NCBI RefSeq assembly: GCF_900187285.1
Contig: NZ_LT906470.1
Span: 355,501-419,500, forward strand
Direction of reading: 5' to 3'
DNA from: Veillonella rodentium
GTDB taxonomy: Bacteria > Bacillota > Negativicutes > Veillonellales > Veillonellaceae
Length of the DNA stretch: 64,000 bases
Positions 25,065 to 34,825 of this stretch are shown here, one piece after another. The position numbers and the translations under genes were made by a program. Numbering within the stretch: the first letter of the stretch is position 1; every line of letters begins with the position of its first letter. The notes beneath the pieces were generated by a model, which was given only the letters and a program-made list of their open reading frames with translations, did no database searches and had not been told where the DNA came from.

Positions 25065-25130
25065 AAAGAGATGTTTAACAGAATGAATTATGAACCATAA
25101 GGGCTCTGTGCCCTATAGGAGGAAACACAT

Positions 25131-26963
25131 ATGTGCGGTATCGTTGGATACATTGGCTTTAATCAAGCATCAGATTTTTTATTGGACGGTATGGCAAAAT
25201 TGGAATACCGCGGTTATGATTCCGCCGGTATTGCTGTTATCGGTCCTGAAAATGTTATTAAAATTCAAAAAAAGGTAGGCCGTCTCTCCAATTTAGAGAC
25301 TATTGTGAAAGCGGATCCTAATGAAGGCACTGTAGGTATCGGACATACTCGTTGGGCTACACATGGTCGTCCATCCGATATGAACGCGCATCCTCATGCA
25401 TCTGAAGATGGTAAATTTGCCGTTGTACATAACGGTATTATTGAAAATTATATGCCTTTAAAAGAGGAACTCATCGCAAAAGGATATCATTTCAAATCTG
25501 AAACGGATACAGAGGTGGTTGCACATTTATTGGAGGACATGTACGATGGCGATTTTGTCGGTACTGTTTGTCGTATGTTGAATCGTGTAGACGGTGCGTA
25601 TGCTCTCGAAATCATCTGTGCCGATGAACCGGACAAAATCATTTGTACAAAGAAAGAAAATCCTTTGGTTATCGGCCTCGGCAAAGGGGAAAACTTCGTT
25701 GCTTCCGATATTCCGGCTATTATCAACTATACACGCGATACATATATCTTGAATGACGGTGAACTTGCTATCGTTACACGTGATAATGTGGCCGTATTTG
25801 ACCGTGAGGGCAACGCTGTCGACAAAGAGGTATTCCACGTTAACTGGAATGCTGAAGCAGCTGAAAAGGGCGGTTATGAACACTTCATGTTGAAGGAAAT
25901 TCACGATCAGCCTAAGGCCGTGCGCGATACGTTCGGCACTCATATTTCCGAGGATGGCAAAACGGCGGTATTTGATGAACTTAACTGGACTGCGGACGAT
26001 GTGGCGGCTTTCAACAAAATTCTCATCGTTGCGTGCGGCACCGCATACCATGCAGGTCTTGTGACGAAACAATATATTGAAAGCTTGGCGCGGATTCCCG
26101 TAAGCGTTGAAATCGCGTCCGAGTACCGCTATAGTAATCCGTTGACTGACGACAAAACATTGTGCATCGTAATCAGTCAATCCGGTGAAACATCCGATAC
26201 ATTGGCCGCGTTGAAAGAAGCGAAACGCCTTGGTGCAAAATCGTTGGCTATCACAAATGTAGTGGGTTCCAGCATTTCCCGTGAAGCGGATAACACCGTT
26301 TACACATGGGCGGGGCCTGAAATTTCCGTGGCATCCACAAAAGCCTATACTACACAACTTGTAGCGGGACTTTTATTTGCGGTATATCTCGGTCAATTGA
26401 ACGGTAAAATGGATGCTCAGTTAGGGATGGACATTTTAAGCGGTATTAAAGAATTACCGAACTTGATTCACGAAATTTTTGAAGTGGATGAGGATATGAA
26501 AGCATTCGCTAAGCATTACGGCTTTAAATCCGATGCGTTCTTCCTGGGCCGTGCCATCGATTATGCGGTAGCTATGGAAGGGGCTTTGAAATTAAAAGAA
26601 ATTTCTTATATTCATGCGGAAGCCTATGCAGGCGGCGAATTGAAACACGGGACATTGGCTCTCATCGAGGAAGGCGTACCTGTTATCGCTTTGGCGACAC
26701 AGGAAGATGTATACGATAAGATGATCAGCAACATTCGCGAAGTAAAAGCTCGTGAAGCTATCGTTATCGGTATCGGCATGAAGGGTGACGACGAGTTGTC
26801 CAAACACGTGGACCATACGATTTATGTACCTCGTGCGAATAAGTTTATCGCGCCTATCCTGGCGGTTGTGCCGTTGCAATTATTGGCATATTATGCGGCG
26901 ATTACACGCGGTGCGGACGTGGATAAACCTCGTAACCTCGCAAAATCCGTAACAGTAGAGTAA
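25131..26963 (+). CDS. glmS: Glutamine-fructose-6-phosphate aminotransferase (isomerising)
   Basis: First committed enzyme of UDP-GlcNAc synthesis; makes glucosamine-6-phosphate from fructose-6-phosphate and glutamine. 610 residues. The N-terminal Ntn-glutaminase domain starts MCGIVGYIG with Cys2 as nucleophile after Met removal, with RGYDSAGI and HTRWATHG following. Two SIS sugar-isomerase domains carry VACGTAYHAG and SQSGETSDTLAAL, and the C-terminus ends KSVTVE as is normal. AGGAGG precedes the start, which lies 66 nt past the ribozyme. Expression should fall when glucosamine-6-phosphate accumulates. Confidence 0.97.
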   Translation: MCGIVGYIGFNQASDFLLDGMAKLEYRGYDSAGIAVIGPENVIKIQKKVGRLSNLETIVKADPNEGTVGIGHTRWATHGRPSDMNAHPHASEDGKFAVVHNGIIENYMPLKEELIAKGYHFKSETDTEVVAHLLEDMYDGDFVGTVCRMLNRVDGAYALEIICADEPDKIICTKKENPLVIGLGKGENFVASDIPAIINYTRDTYILNDGELAIVTRDNVAVFDREGNAVDKEVFHVNWNAEAAEKGGYEHFMLKEIHDQPKAVRDTFGTHISEDGKTAVFDELNWTADDVAAFNKILIVACGTAYHAGLVTKQYIESLARIPVSVEIASEYRYSNPLTDDKTLCIVISQSGETSDTLAALKEAKRLGAKSLAITNVVGSSISREADNTVYTWAGPEISVASTKAYTTQLVAGLLFAVYLGQLNGKMDAQLGMDILSGIKELPNLIHEIFEVDEDMKAFAKHYGFKSDAFFLGRAIDYAVAMEGALKLKEISYIHAEAYAGGELKHGTLALIEEGVPVIALATQEDVYDKMISNIREVKAREAIVIGIGMKGDDELSKHVDHTIYVPRANKFIAPILAVVPLQLLAYYAAITRGADVDKPRNLAKSVTVE

Positions 26964-26969
26964 TATACA

Positions 26970-28007
<1,038 letters not shown>

Positions 28008-28044
28008 AATCATATATTAAACTTTACTATCCGTGAGGCAAACC

Positions 28045-28521
28045 ATGACGAAAAAAGAGGCGATGGAACGCTTTTCATCAGGAAACGTACAACAGAGCAT
28101 AGAAATACATCGGTGGGGACAGTGGATCGGTCGTATCCTCGGCGTGTTGGGGTGCGTGCTTTTGGTGCGCTATATGCCGTCCGAATGGGCTGCGCGTTTG
28201 TGGTACTATCTACTGCTGCTTTGCATATTGTGGTGGCTCCATGGATTAGGTGAAAGCATCGCTTTCATCTGTGAAAAGGGCCTCGTGTTAAAACGTAGGC
28301 CTCTTTCTTTTAGAGAGTACTTTCACAGTCTGTTTAATGGGGATGAGTACTATGTATTTGTCGATTATGATCATATCATCGGGTTTACCGAAGCGTGGCG
28401 TGAACTGCAGGCTATGAATCAGCATGGCGGAATTTATGTGATTCCTTTGGATATACAACTCGTATCGTACAAGGATAAAATGGCCATGATGGATGCGATT
28501 CACAGAAATTCTTCAAATTAG
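28045..28521 (+). CDS. Hypothetical membrane protein
   Basis: 158 residues, family not recognised. Two hydrophobic segments are visible: about 28-45 (IGRILGVLGCVLLVRYM) and 53-80 (RLWYYLLLLCILWWLHGLGESIAFI), the rest being a soluble C-terminal domain of about 75 residues with many Tyr and acidic residues (GDEYYVFVDYDHIIGFTEAW). The architecture resembles small YcxB- or PH-like membrane proteins, but I cannot assign one. The ATG at 28045 is preceded by GTGAGG; an in-frame GTG at 28033 is the longer alternative. It follows trpS by 37 nt and may share its transcript. Confidence 0.65.
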   Translation: MTKKEAMERFSSGNVQQSIEIHRWGQWIGRILGVLGCVLLVRYMPSEWAARLWYYLLLLCILWWLHGLGESIAFICEKGLVLKRRPLSFREYFHSLFNGDEYYVFVDYDHIIGFTEAWRELQAMNQHGGIYVIPLDIQLVSYKDKMAMMDAIHRNSSN

Positions 28522-28524
28522 CTA

Positions 28525-28553
28525 TTTACAACTTTAATGAACTAAAGTATAAT
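28525..28553 (+). promoter_or_regulatory. Sigma-70 type promoter of the amino-acid ABC transporter operon
   Basis: TTTACA (28525-28530), 17-bp spacer, TATAAT (28548-28553). Close to the consensus and 60 nt before the start codon of the binding protein. Confidence 0.8.
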
Positions 28554-28614
28554 ACATTCATCAGATAAATTAATTCGTAGTGAAGGTGGGCTATGTGCCC
28601 CGTGGAGGCTAATG

Positions 28615-29427
28615 ATGAATTGGAAAAAAGTGATGGTAATCGGTCTTGCAGCGGTATCCATGATGGCTTTCATAAGCGGCTGCGGCAGCGATACGAAAAC
28701 GAATAACGGCGAACTACCTAAAAAGGTTGTTATCGGTTTGGACGACAGCTTCCCGCCTATGGGCTTTAAAGATGAAAAAGGCGAAATTGTAGGTTTTGAT
28801 ATCGACATGGCAAAAGAAGCGGCTAAACGTGCCGGTATGGACGTGGAATTCAAAGCTATCGACTGGTCCAGCAAGGAAGCGGAATTGAAATCCAAGAAAA
28901 TCGATGCATTGTGGAATGGTTTAACCATTACTCCGGATCGTGAAAAAAATATTGCATTCTCCAATGTTTATATGAAAGATAAACAATACATCATCGTTCG
29001 TAATGACGAAGACAGCATCAAGTCTAAATCCGATCTTGCGGGCAAGGCGGTAGGCGTACAACAGGCCAGCACCGGCGAAAAGGCCTTGACCGATGATCCA
29101 AGCGGTAAAACTGTTAAAGAAATTAAATCCTATGCCGATTTCGTAAGTGCGTTTATGGATCTTGGCATCGGCCGTGTCGACGCGGTTATCGCTGACGGTG
29201 TTATTGCTCGTTATTTGATGACAAAAGAACCGGGTAAATACAAAATCGTAGAAGGTACCGATTATGGTGTTGATGATTTTGCTGTAGGCTTCCGCAAAGA
29301 AGATACTGCATTACGTGAAAAAATCAACGGTATCTTGGCGGAAATGAAAAAAGACGGTACTGCTGATAGATTAGCTGAAAAATGGTTGGGTTCTGGCGCA
29401 GACTTAGATAAGAGCGATGCTAAATAG
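28615..29427 (+). CDS. Amino-acid ABC transporter substrate-binding lipoprotein
   Basis: Family 3 solute-binding protein for polar amino acids. It has a lipoprotein signal (AFISGC, lipidated Cys23) followed by a flexible SDTKTNN linker, then VVIGLDDSFPPMGFKDEKGEIVGFDIDMAKEAAKRAGM, the hallmark start of this fold, and GLTITPDREKNIAFSNVYM, the family signature. About 270 residues. Two adjacent ATG codons exist (28612, 28615); the second is better spaced from GTGGAGG. Ligand (glutamine, cystine, lysine or other) is not clear from sequence. First gene of a binding protein-permease-ATPase set; strong own promoter. Confidence 0.93.
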   Translation: MNWKKVMVIGLAAVSMMAFISGCGSDTKTNNGELPKKVVIGLDDSFPPMGFKDEKGEIVGFDIDMAKEAAKRAGMDVEFKAIDWSSKEAELKSKKIDALWNGLTITPDREKNIAFSNVYMKDKQYIIVRNDEDSIKSKSDLAGKAVGVQQASTGEKALTDDPSGKTVKEIKSYADFVSAFMDLGIGRVDAVIADGVIARYLMTKEPGKYKIVEGTDYGVDDFAVGFRKEDTALREKINGILAEMKKDGTADRLAEKWLGSGADLDKSDAK

Positions 29428-29494
29428 CACGATTCGTGATATACTAATAATGCTATGGTCAGTCTGTACAACTGATAATTAAAGAACGAAATGT

Positions 29495-29533
29495 ACACTA
29501 GAGAAGTGGCCGAAAAGCCTCTTCTCTAGTCGT
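29495..29533 (+). terminator. Intra-operon hairpin between binding protein and permease
   Basis: ACTAGAGAAG-T-GGC (29497 onwards) pairs with GCC-T-CTTCTCTAGT (to 29530): 13 bp with one mismatch and a CGAAAA loop. Only CGTGTTTT follows. It could partially terminate or stabilise the mRNA 3' end, raising binding protein over permease. Confidence 0.55.
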
Positions 29534-29551
29534 GTTTTGAAGGAGTATTTA

Positions 29552-30205
29552 ATGGATTATTTATTGCAGATTATCCCCGCCATCGCGGATGGGTTGAAGG
29601 TAACCGTATCGCTGTTCTTTGTGGTATGGATTTTATCGATTCCGGGCGGTATTCTACTCGCACTATTGCGTTTGTCCAAACTGCCGCTAGTGGATAAAAT
29701 CGTTGAAGCTTTCGTCTATTTGATGCGTGGCACACCGTTGATGTTACAAATTTTATTCATGTATTATGCGTTGCCAATCATTACGGACGGCGCCATTCAG
29801 ATGGATGATGCTACAGCGGCCGTTATCACATTTGTGTTGAATTACGCGGCCTATCTCTGTGAAATCTTCCGCGGTGGTATTCAATCCATTTCCCGTGGTC
29901 AATATGAAGGGGCGAAGGTACTCGGCTTTACGTATGCACAAACGATGCGTACCATCATACTGCCGCAAATGTTCAAGCGCGTACTGCCTCCGCTGGCTAA
30001 TGAAACAATCAACTTATTGAAGGATACATCCCTCGTGTACGTCTTGGCGATGAATGACATTCTGCGCATTACGAAATCGATTGTGCAACGGGATTTTGAT
30101 ATTTCCGCCTTTATTGTGGCGGCTGTGTTCTATTTGTTCTTTACCTTTATTTTGACGAATATCTTCAATTATCTGGAAAAACGGTTTTCCGTATATGAAG
30201 ATTAA
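29552..30205 (+). CDS. Amino-acid ABC transporter permease
   Basis: Inner-membrane subunit of the His/Glu/Gln/Arg-type uptake system (HEQRo/SPERA family). 217 residues with about five hydrophobic helices; the EFVYLMRGTPLMLQILFMYYALP-like segment near 50-72 is the characteristic N-terminal motif, and the EAA loop is visible as YEGAKVLGFTYAQTMRTIILPQ (about 116-137), which contacts the ATPase. The ATG at 29552 follows GAAGGAG; an upstream TTG is less likely. Lies 124 nt past the binding protein across a hairpin. Confidence 0.93.
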   Translation: MDYLLQIIPAIADGLKVTVSLFFVVWILSIPGGILLALLRLSKLPLVDKIVEAFVYLMRGTPLMLQILFMYYALPIITDGAIQMDDATAAVITFVLNYAAYLCEIFRGGIQSISRGQYEGAKVLGFTYAQTMRTIILPQMFKRVLPPLANETINLLKDTSLVYVLAMNDILRITKSIVQRDFDISAFIVAAVFYLFFTFILTNIFNYLEKRFSVYED

Positions 30206-30357
30206 TCTGTTTCTATAGTAATCTGTCGCAGCTGAGTGTCTGGGTGATTTTTAAGTAAGCTGCTATGTGCTAATATATGCATAGCACGTATACTTGACCA
30301 CGTGTATATAAACTCGTGTATATCAACCCGGTAAATGCGACTAGTTAAGAGGTAGTT

Positions 30358-31116
30358 ATGGCATTTGTAAACATGGAGCGCATTGAAAAGCGTTTTAACA
30401 ATCAGCCTGTATTGCGCGATGTGTCGCTCAAGATGAATCGAGGGGAAATCGTATCCATCATCGGCCCTTCCGGTTCCGGGAAATCCACATTTTTGCGATG
30501 TTTAGGGCAACTCGAAACCATCGATGGCGGCTCTATTACTGTTGATGGAACCGTTCTTGCGAGTACTGATGAGAGCGGTTCAGTAAAATATGCGGATTCT
30601 CAAACTCAACATAACTTACTGTTGCGTATGGGGATGGTATTTCAGTCGTTCAACTTGTTTCCGCATATGACGGTGCTTGACAATATTATGATTGCTCCGC
30701 ACATGGTCAGAGGCATGAAAAAAGAAGATATCCTGCCGATTGCTGAACGCTTGCTGAATAAGGTCGGGTTATGGGAAAAGCGTAACATGTATCCGTCGCG
30801 TTTATCTGGTGGTCAACAGCAACGTGTGGCCATCGCCCGCGCTTTGGCGATGAATCCTGAAATTATGCTTTTTGATGAACCTACATCAGCCCTTGACCCG
30901 GAGTTGACCGGAGAGGTATTGAAGACGATTAAACAATTGGCTGATGATCACATGACGATGATTATCGTCACTCATGAAATGAATTTTGCCCGGGAAGTAT
31001 CGGACCGCGTTATCTTCATGGCGGATGGTGTAATTCAGGAGGAAGGCTCACCGGAACAAATTTTTACGAATCCTCAGTCTCCAAGAACCAAGGCTTTCTT
31101 GGATAATATGTTATAA
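30358..31116 (+). CDS. Amino-acid ABC transporter ATP-binding protein
   Basis: GlnQ/HisP-like ATPase, 252 residues. Walker [10 protein letters not shown] is at 36-44, signature LSGGQQQRV near 156, Walker [20 protein letters not shown] near 176-194, and the H-loop [11 protein letters not shown] follows. An insertion of about 15 residues between Walker A and the Q-loop ([17 protein letters not shown]) is a little longer than usual. Completes the transporter with the two preceding genes. A spacer of 152 nt precedes it, with the direct repeat CGTGTATAT twice near 30301-30323 and a small hairpin TGCTATG/CATAGCA, so an own promoter is possible. Confidence 0.94.
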   Translation: MAFVNMERIEKRFNNQPVLRDVSLKMNRGEIVSIIGPSGSGKSTFLRCLGQLETIDGGSITVDGTVLASTDESGSVKYADSQTQHNLLLRMGMVFQSFNLFPHMTVLDNIMIAPHMVRGMKKEDILPIAERLLNKVGLWEKRNMYPSRLSGGQQQRVAIARALAMNPEIMLFDEPTSALDPELTGEVLKTIKQLADDHMTMIIVTHEMNFAREVSDRVIFMADGVIQEEGSPEQIFTNPQSPRTKAFLDNML

Positions 31117-31125
31117 GGAGAAGCT

Positions 31126-32391
31126 ATGAAACTATGTTTTACCGCAGCGTTTATGATTGTGACGGCATTTGTTGGGCCGTTGGCTATGGCGGCAGATACG
31201 GAGGCGACGCCTCACGCTATTGTGGAATCGCAAACGGACTCGGCATCTATTTTGCCGGCTCAATATAAATCGTATGCGACAAAGATGAATACGGTTGTAA
31301 AGGACTATAAAAACGGATATACTTTTACCATTCCGTGGCGTGTTTCCGACGGTGTCATGGTGGATATGGATGTGCGCAGTGAAAGCGGGCATATTCAGGG
31401 GTATTCTTTCAACCTGGCGGGACCGACCCAGGAAGATTCGTATACGGTTTCTTTCACGAAGCGTAACAACACGCCACAGGACGGTGTATCTCAGAAGGAA
31501 TGGAACACGACTTGGTACGGTGTGCCGATCAAGGGCTTGAGCAATGAGCAATATCTCAGCATTTGGCGTCAGCACAGCGATGTATTTGATGCGAATGATA
31601 TCGAAGGCGGGTTTTTCGCTAAAAAAGGTGCTACAGCGGCCCGTTGGAACCGGACTACGCCGAAATCCTATGCGGAGATGACCTCTACGGAGTCTGTTCA
31701 ATCCGTTTTTGAAACGGAGTTTATCATGGATAAGGATCCGACTCATCGATATAATTTGGCCAGCACCTATCCTCCGTTCCAAAAGGACTTTATGGAACAG
31801 GGATTGCTCGAAACGACGATACCGTCATTTGAGTTATTGAATCGCAAGAGCGGCTCAGGTACCATTAAAGGTGTACAGAAAATGCTCGCCGGTACGAGTG
31901 ATATCAACGTAGTGGAAGGAATTAAATTTACATATCCGAAGGGATTTACACGGATTAACGAAAAAGGGAAAATAGCGTTTGCCAAGAACAACGTGCGACT
32001 AGATATCGAGTCTTTCACAATTCCTGTACAGGCGGTCAGCTCGGGTGTGCCGACGATGATGGGGAAACAGATGCTGGGCGATTACTATGTGAAGCAGCTG
32101 GTGGAAGTGAATAAGGCCACGATTTCACGATATGAAACGCATATCGTAGACGGAAACGTAATGTTCTACATTACGGGACACATGAAAAATCCGAATACGG
32201 CCGATACATCCGCGGCGGCACAGGTGTCCTTCGGAGCGACCATTATTCTCGGTAATGAAGGCAATGTGGCCGTGGCTCGCATGATCGGACCTGCGGGCGT
32301 AACACTGGCGACACCTGAATTTATCGACATTTTGGACGGTTTTAAATTGACTACGACATTGAATACAAATCAATCATCTCAAGTATTATGA
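31126..32391 (+). CDS. Hypothetical exported protein
   Basis: 421 residues, not recognised. A signal peptide is clear: hydrophobic residues 4-20 and an AMAAD cleavage site near 23. The mature part is soluble-looking with alternating strands; repeated segments end with the paired features VEGIKFTYPKGFTRINEKGK and VDGNVMFYITGHM, similar in style to DUF-type periplasmic or secreted proteins with two homologous halves. No transmembrane or lipobox. It follows the ATPase gene by 9 nt after AAGGAG, so it is probably transcribed with the amino-acid transporter, but a functional link is unproven. Confidence 0.7.
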   Translation: MKLCFTAAFMIVTAFVGPLAMAADTEATPHAIVESQTDSASILPAQYKSYATKMNTVVKDYKNGYTFTIPWRVSDGVMVDMDVRSESGHIQGYSFNLAGPTQEDSYTVSFTKRNNTPQDGVSQKEWNTTWYGVPIKGLSNEQYLSIWRQHSDVFDANDIEGGFFAKKGATAARWNRTTPKSYAEMTSTESVQSVFETEFIMDKDPTHRYNLASTYPPFQKDFMEQGLLETTIPSFELLNRKSGSGTIKGVQKMLAGTSDINVVEGIKFTYPKGFTRINEKGKIAFAKNNVRLDIESFTIPVQAVSSGVPTMMGKQMLGDYYVKQLVEVNKATISRYETHIVDGNVMFYITGHMKNPNTADTSAAAQVSFGATIILGNEGNVAVARMIGPAGVTLATPEFIDILDGFKLTTTLNTNQSSQVL

Positions 32392-32411
32392 TATGCAGAA
32401 ATTTGTATTAT

Positions 32412-32442
32412 TTGCATAATTTTTAAAAATCTGTGCTATAAT
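32412..32442 (+). promoter_or_regulatory. Promoter of the universal stress protein gene
   Basis: Extended -10 TGCTATAAT (hexamer 32437-32442) with TTGCAT at 32412-32417, spacing 19. The leader contains a small TCCTCT/AGAGGA hairpin just downstream of the predicted start. Confidence 0.5.
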
Positions 32443-32561
32443 GAGTATAAATCCTCTGGGAAAAAAGAGGAGTTTTCCTTGTTTGTCTAGAATATAGTAA
32501 TATAGGCTAAACAATCTTTGATCATATCCCCTTTGAGGGATTAGGAATAGGAGGGGTTATT

Positions 32562-33008
32562 ATGGTTACCTACAAAACTATTGTCGTACCTACAGACGGC
32601 TCTGAAAATGCTAAGCGCGCATTGGAACATGCTCTCGCTGTAGCGGATCGCAACCACGCTGAATTGATTGTTGTTCACGTTGCTAATATTGTGTCTGCTA
32701 TTTCCAATTTTGATCAAACACCGATTTCAGGCGGTTATGTGTCCGAACAAATTGCTGAGGATATGGAGGAAACCGGTAAGGAAATCTTGAATGATGTAGT
32801 GAAAGGAATCCCTGCAGGCGTTAAGGTTAAAAGTGTATTTGAAGTCGGTTCTCCTGGACCTGCATTGCTCGCTGTGGCAAAGAAATACAATGCGGATCTT
32901 ATCGTAATGGGCAGTCGTGGTCTCGGACCATTGAAAGGCTTATTTATGGGTAGTGTAAGCAGCTATGTGACCAGCCACTCCACATGCCCGGTATTAATTA
33001 TTAAATAA
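32562..33008 (+). CDS. Universal stress protein UspA family
   Basis: Single-domain Usp protein of 148 residues. N-terminal KTIVVPTDGSENAKRALEHALAVA and the C-terminal ATP-binding signature GSRGLGPLKGLFMGSVSSYV (G-x2-G-x9-G-S) show the nucleotide-binding UspFG/MJ0577-type branch. Cytosolic; role in stress adaptation is general to the family. Strong GGAGGGG ribosome site and a strong terminator make it a well-expressed monocistronic gene. Confidence 0.94.
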   Translation: MVTYKTIVVPTDGSENAKRALEHALAVADRNHAELIVVHVANIVSAISNFDQTPISGGYVSEQIAEDMEETGKEILNDVVKGIPAGVKVKSVFEVGSPGPALLAVAKKYNADLIVMGSRGLGPLKGLFMGSVSSYVTSHSTCPVLIIK

Positions 33009-33042
33009 TAACTGTCATAAGATTGTTATAAATAAATTACAT

Positions 33043-33079
33043 AAAAAGGCTTTGTTCTATGAACAAAGCCTTTTTTTTT
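33043..33079 (+). terminator. Rho-independent terminator after uspA
   Basis: AAAAAGGCTTTGTTC / GAACAAAGCCTTTTT, 15-bp perfect stem with a 3-nt TAT loop and a run of nine T. Very strong. Confidence 0.95.
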
Positions 33080-33116
33080 GTATAATATATCTATAATATA
33101 TAGAAAGGGGATACCG

Positions 33117-33407
33117 ATGGGGGACACAAAAGAATCTTTAATCAAGTTAGCAGAACTATTCAAAATCCTTGGTGATCCGACACGCCTTACAATAGTGGAA
33201 TTATTGCTGGATAATGAAATGTGCGTCAATCATATTGCTGAGACGATGGGAATGGGACAATCCGCCATATCTCATCAGTTACGCGTGTTGCGTCAGGCAC
33301 GACTTGTTACATATCGTAAAGAAGGTAAGACAGTGTATTATTCCCTCGATGATGATCACGTGGAAGGCCTTGTGCGAATGGGGATGGAACATGTGGCGCA
33401 TCAATAA
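33117..33407 (+). CDS. ArsR/SmtB-family metal-sensing repressor
   Basis: Winged-helix repressor of 96 residues. The helix-turn-helix is MCVNHIAETMGMGQSAISHQLRVLRQARLV (about 38-67). The C-terminal helix shows D-x-H-x10-H-x2-H, exactly the alpha-5 zinc/cobalt site pattern of CzrA and SmtB, so zinc or cobalt sensing is predicted rather than arsenic. The ATG at 33117 follows GAAAGGGG. A TATAAT at 33081-33086, directly after the uspA terminator, may be its -10. No metal transporter adjoins, so the regulated target lies elsewhere or is unclear. Confidence 0.88.
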   Translation: MGDTKESLIKLAELFKILGDPTRLTIVELLLDNEMCVNHIAETMGMGQSAISHQLRVLRQARLVTYRKEGKTVYYSLDDDHVEGLVRMGMEHVAHQ

Positions 33408-33460
33408 AGACTGATTTCAATATAGAAGATTGATATGTAAAGTTTTTGAATACGGTATAA

Positions 33461-33497
33461 AAAAACACATCTCGTCGATTGTACGAGATGTGTTTTT
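33461..33497. terminator. Bidirectional terminator between arsR and the AEC transporter gene
   Basis: AAAAACACATCTCGT / ACGAGATGTGTTTTT, 15-bp perfect stem with a 7-nt loop, T-rich on both strands, between convergent genes. Confidence 0.92.
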
Positions 33498-33498
33498 G

Positions 33499-34488
33499 TT
33501 AGTATAGCGGAAATAAATAATATGCCAATGTGATAAATATAGGCATGGTTACTGCCGAAAGAATAGTAGAGCCCATGACGACCTGTGTTGCATATTCCGG
33601 ATTATTTTTCATTTCGATGGCGATGAGGGCCATATTGATAGCGCTCGGTACGCTGTATGTGATGACGAGTGTTTGCGCCGCAATGGGGTGCATTGGGCCG
33701 TAGAACAGGATAAAGCATACGGTTACAGCTGCTGCGAGAAGTGGGCTTACGATGAGTCGTAAGCTGCTTGCCAACAAAACATCAGATTTGAAGAAATTCA
33801 ACGGTGTTCTATTGATTTGTACACCTAAAGCGAGCATCGCGATGCCCACAAAGGCTTGTGCGAATATCGTGAGCGGTGCGTAAGCGAAGACATTGTGCAA
33901 GTCATAAGGCAGCAGTTTACATAGAAGTGCCAGGGGTACAGCGTAGACCATGGGCATGTGAAACACGACTCTGAGCGCATCTCGTGAGCTCAATCGGCCG
34001 GCGCCGGCCTGGTAGAATCCGAAAGTGTTGCTCGTGATGGTTTGAATGACCATGATCGATACGACACTTAGAATACCGAGGTCGGCATAGGGGGCGGTTC
34101 CGTTGATTACATAAGGGATATTGCTGAATACGAAGAGTGCCAGTGCTACACCCATGTTACCGCAGTTATTGAACATGACGCAGTTTTTTAGGGTCGCTGT
34201 CTTGGCGATGTCGTATTCGTTTAGACGGCCGACAATATCTGAAACGATATAGTTCAGTATGAGTACACAAATGGCACAAAGTACGATTTCCAATGTACTC
34301 CATGAAAACTTGGCTTCATATAGGGCTTTAAAGACGAAAGCCGGTAGCAGTATATAGAAATTGAGTTTGCTCAATGTATATAAATCGAGCTTGAATTTTC
34401 TATCTAATACATATCCCATGCCGATGAGCATAAATATAGGGACCATGGAATTGATAAAAATATGGCCTATTAATTCGAATAGATTCAT
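33499..34488 (-). CDS. AEC (auxin efflux carrier) family transporter
   Basis: Inner-membrane transporter of 329 residues with about ten hydrophobic helices, starting MNLFELIGHIFINSMVPIFMLIGMGYVLDRK as typical for the family. FNNCGNMGVALALFVF is the conserved Asn/Gly-rich broken-helix segment. Family members in bacteria carry malonate, malate, lactate or other small carboxylates; the substrate here is not evident. The ATG at 34488 is chosen because AGGTGAG precedes it; an open frame continues 41 codons further upstream with no ribosome site. Monocistronic, convergent with arsR. Confidence 0.9.
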   Translation of the reverse strand: MNLFELIGHIFINSMVPIFMLIGMGYVLDRKFKLDLYTLSKLNFYILLPAFVFKALYEAKFSWSTLEIVLCAICVLILNYIVSDIVGRLNEYDIAKTATLKNCVMFNNCGNMGVALALFVFSNIPYVINGTAPYADLGILSVVSIMVIQTITSNTFGFYQAGAGRLSSRDALRVVFHMPMVYAVPLALLCKLLPYDLHNVFAYAPLTIFAQAFVGIAMLALGVQINRTPLNFFKSDVLLASSLRLIVSPLLAAAVTVCFILFYGPMHPIAAQTLVITYSVPSAINMALIAIEMKNNPEYATQVVMGSTILSAVTMPIFITLAYYLFPLY

Positions 34489-34825
34489 CATCTCACCTGG
34501 AGTTTCTTTACTGGTATGATATAAAATATGACGATTTGAGCATGAATGTATACATTTGTTATACAGGTCTGGCGCCATATAGATGCTATAATATTTATCT
34601 ATTATTATCATATCATAGTACGTATATTTTGGGGCCCTAAATTTTATCCATTATTCGTGCTTATGATATACATTACTGGTATTTATGTATAGTAGTGTGA
34701 AAGTATACCGCCAAAGAGAAATTTTTATAGTATAATATGAGCATATTGTATGTTGTATAAGTATCACCGTCGAAGATGCCATGGTTTTCATGGAATGGAG
34801 CGATATGGGATACGCAGGAGGAATC

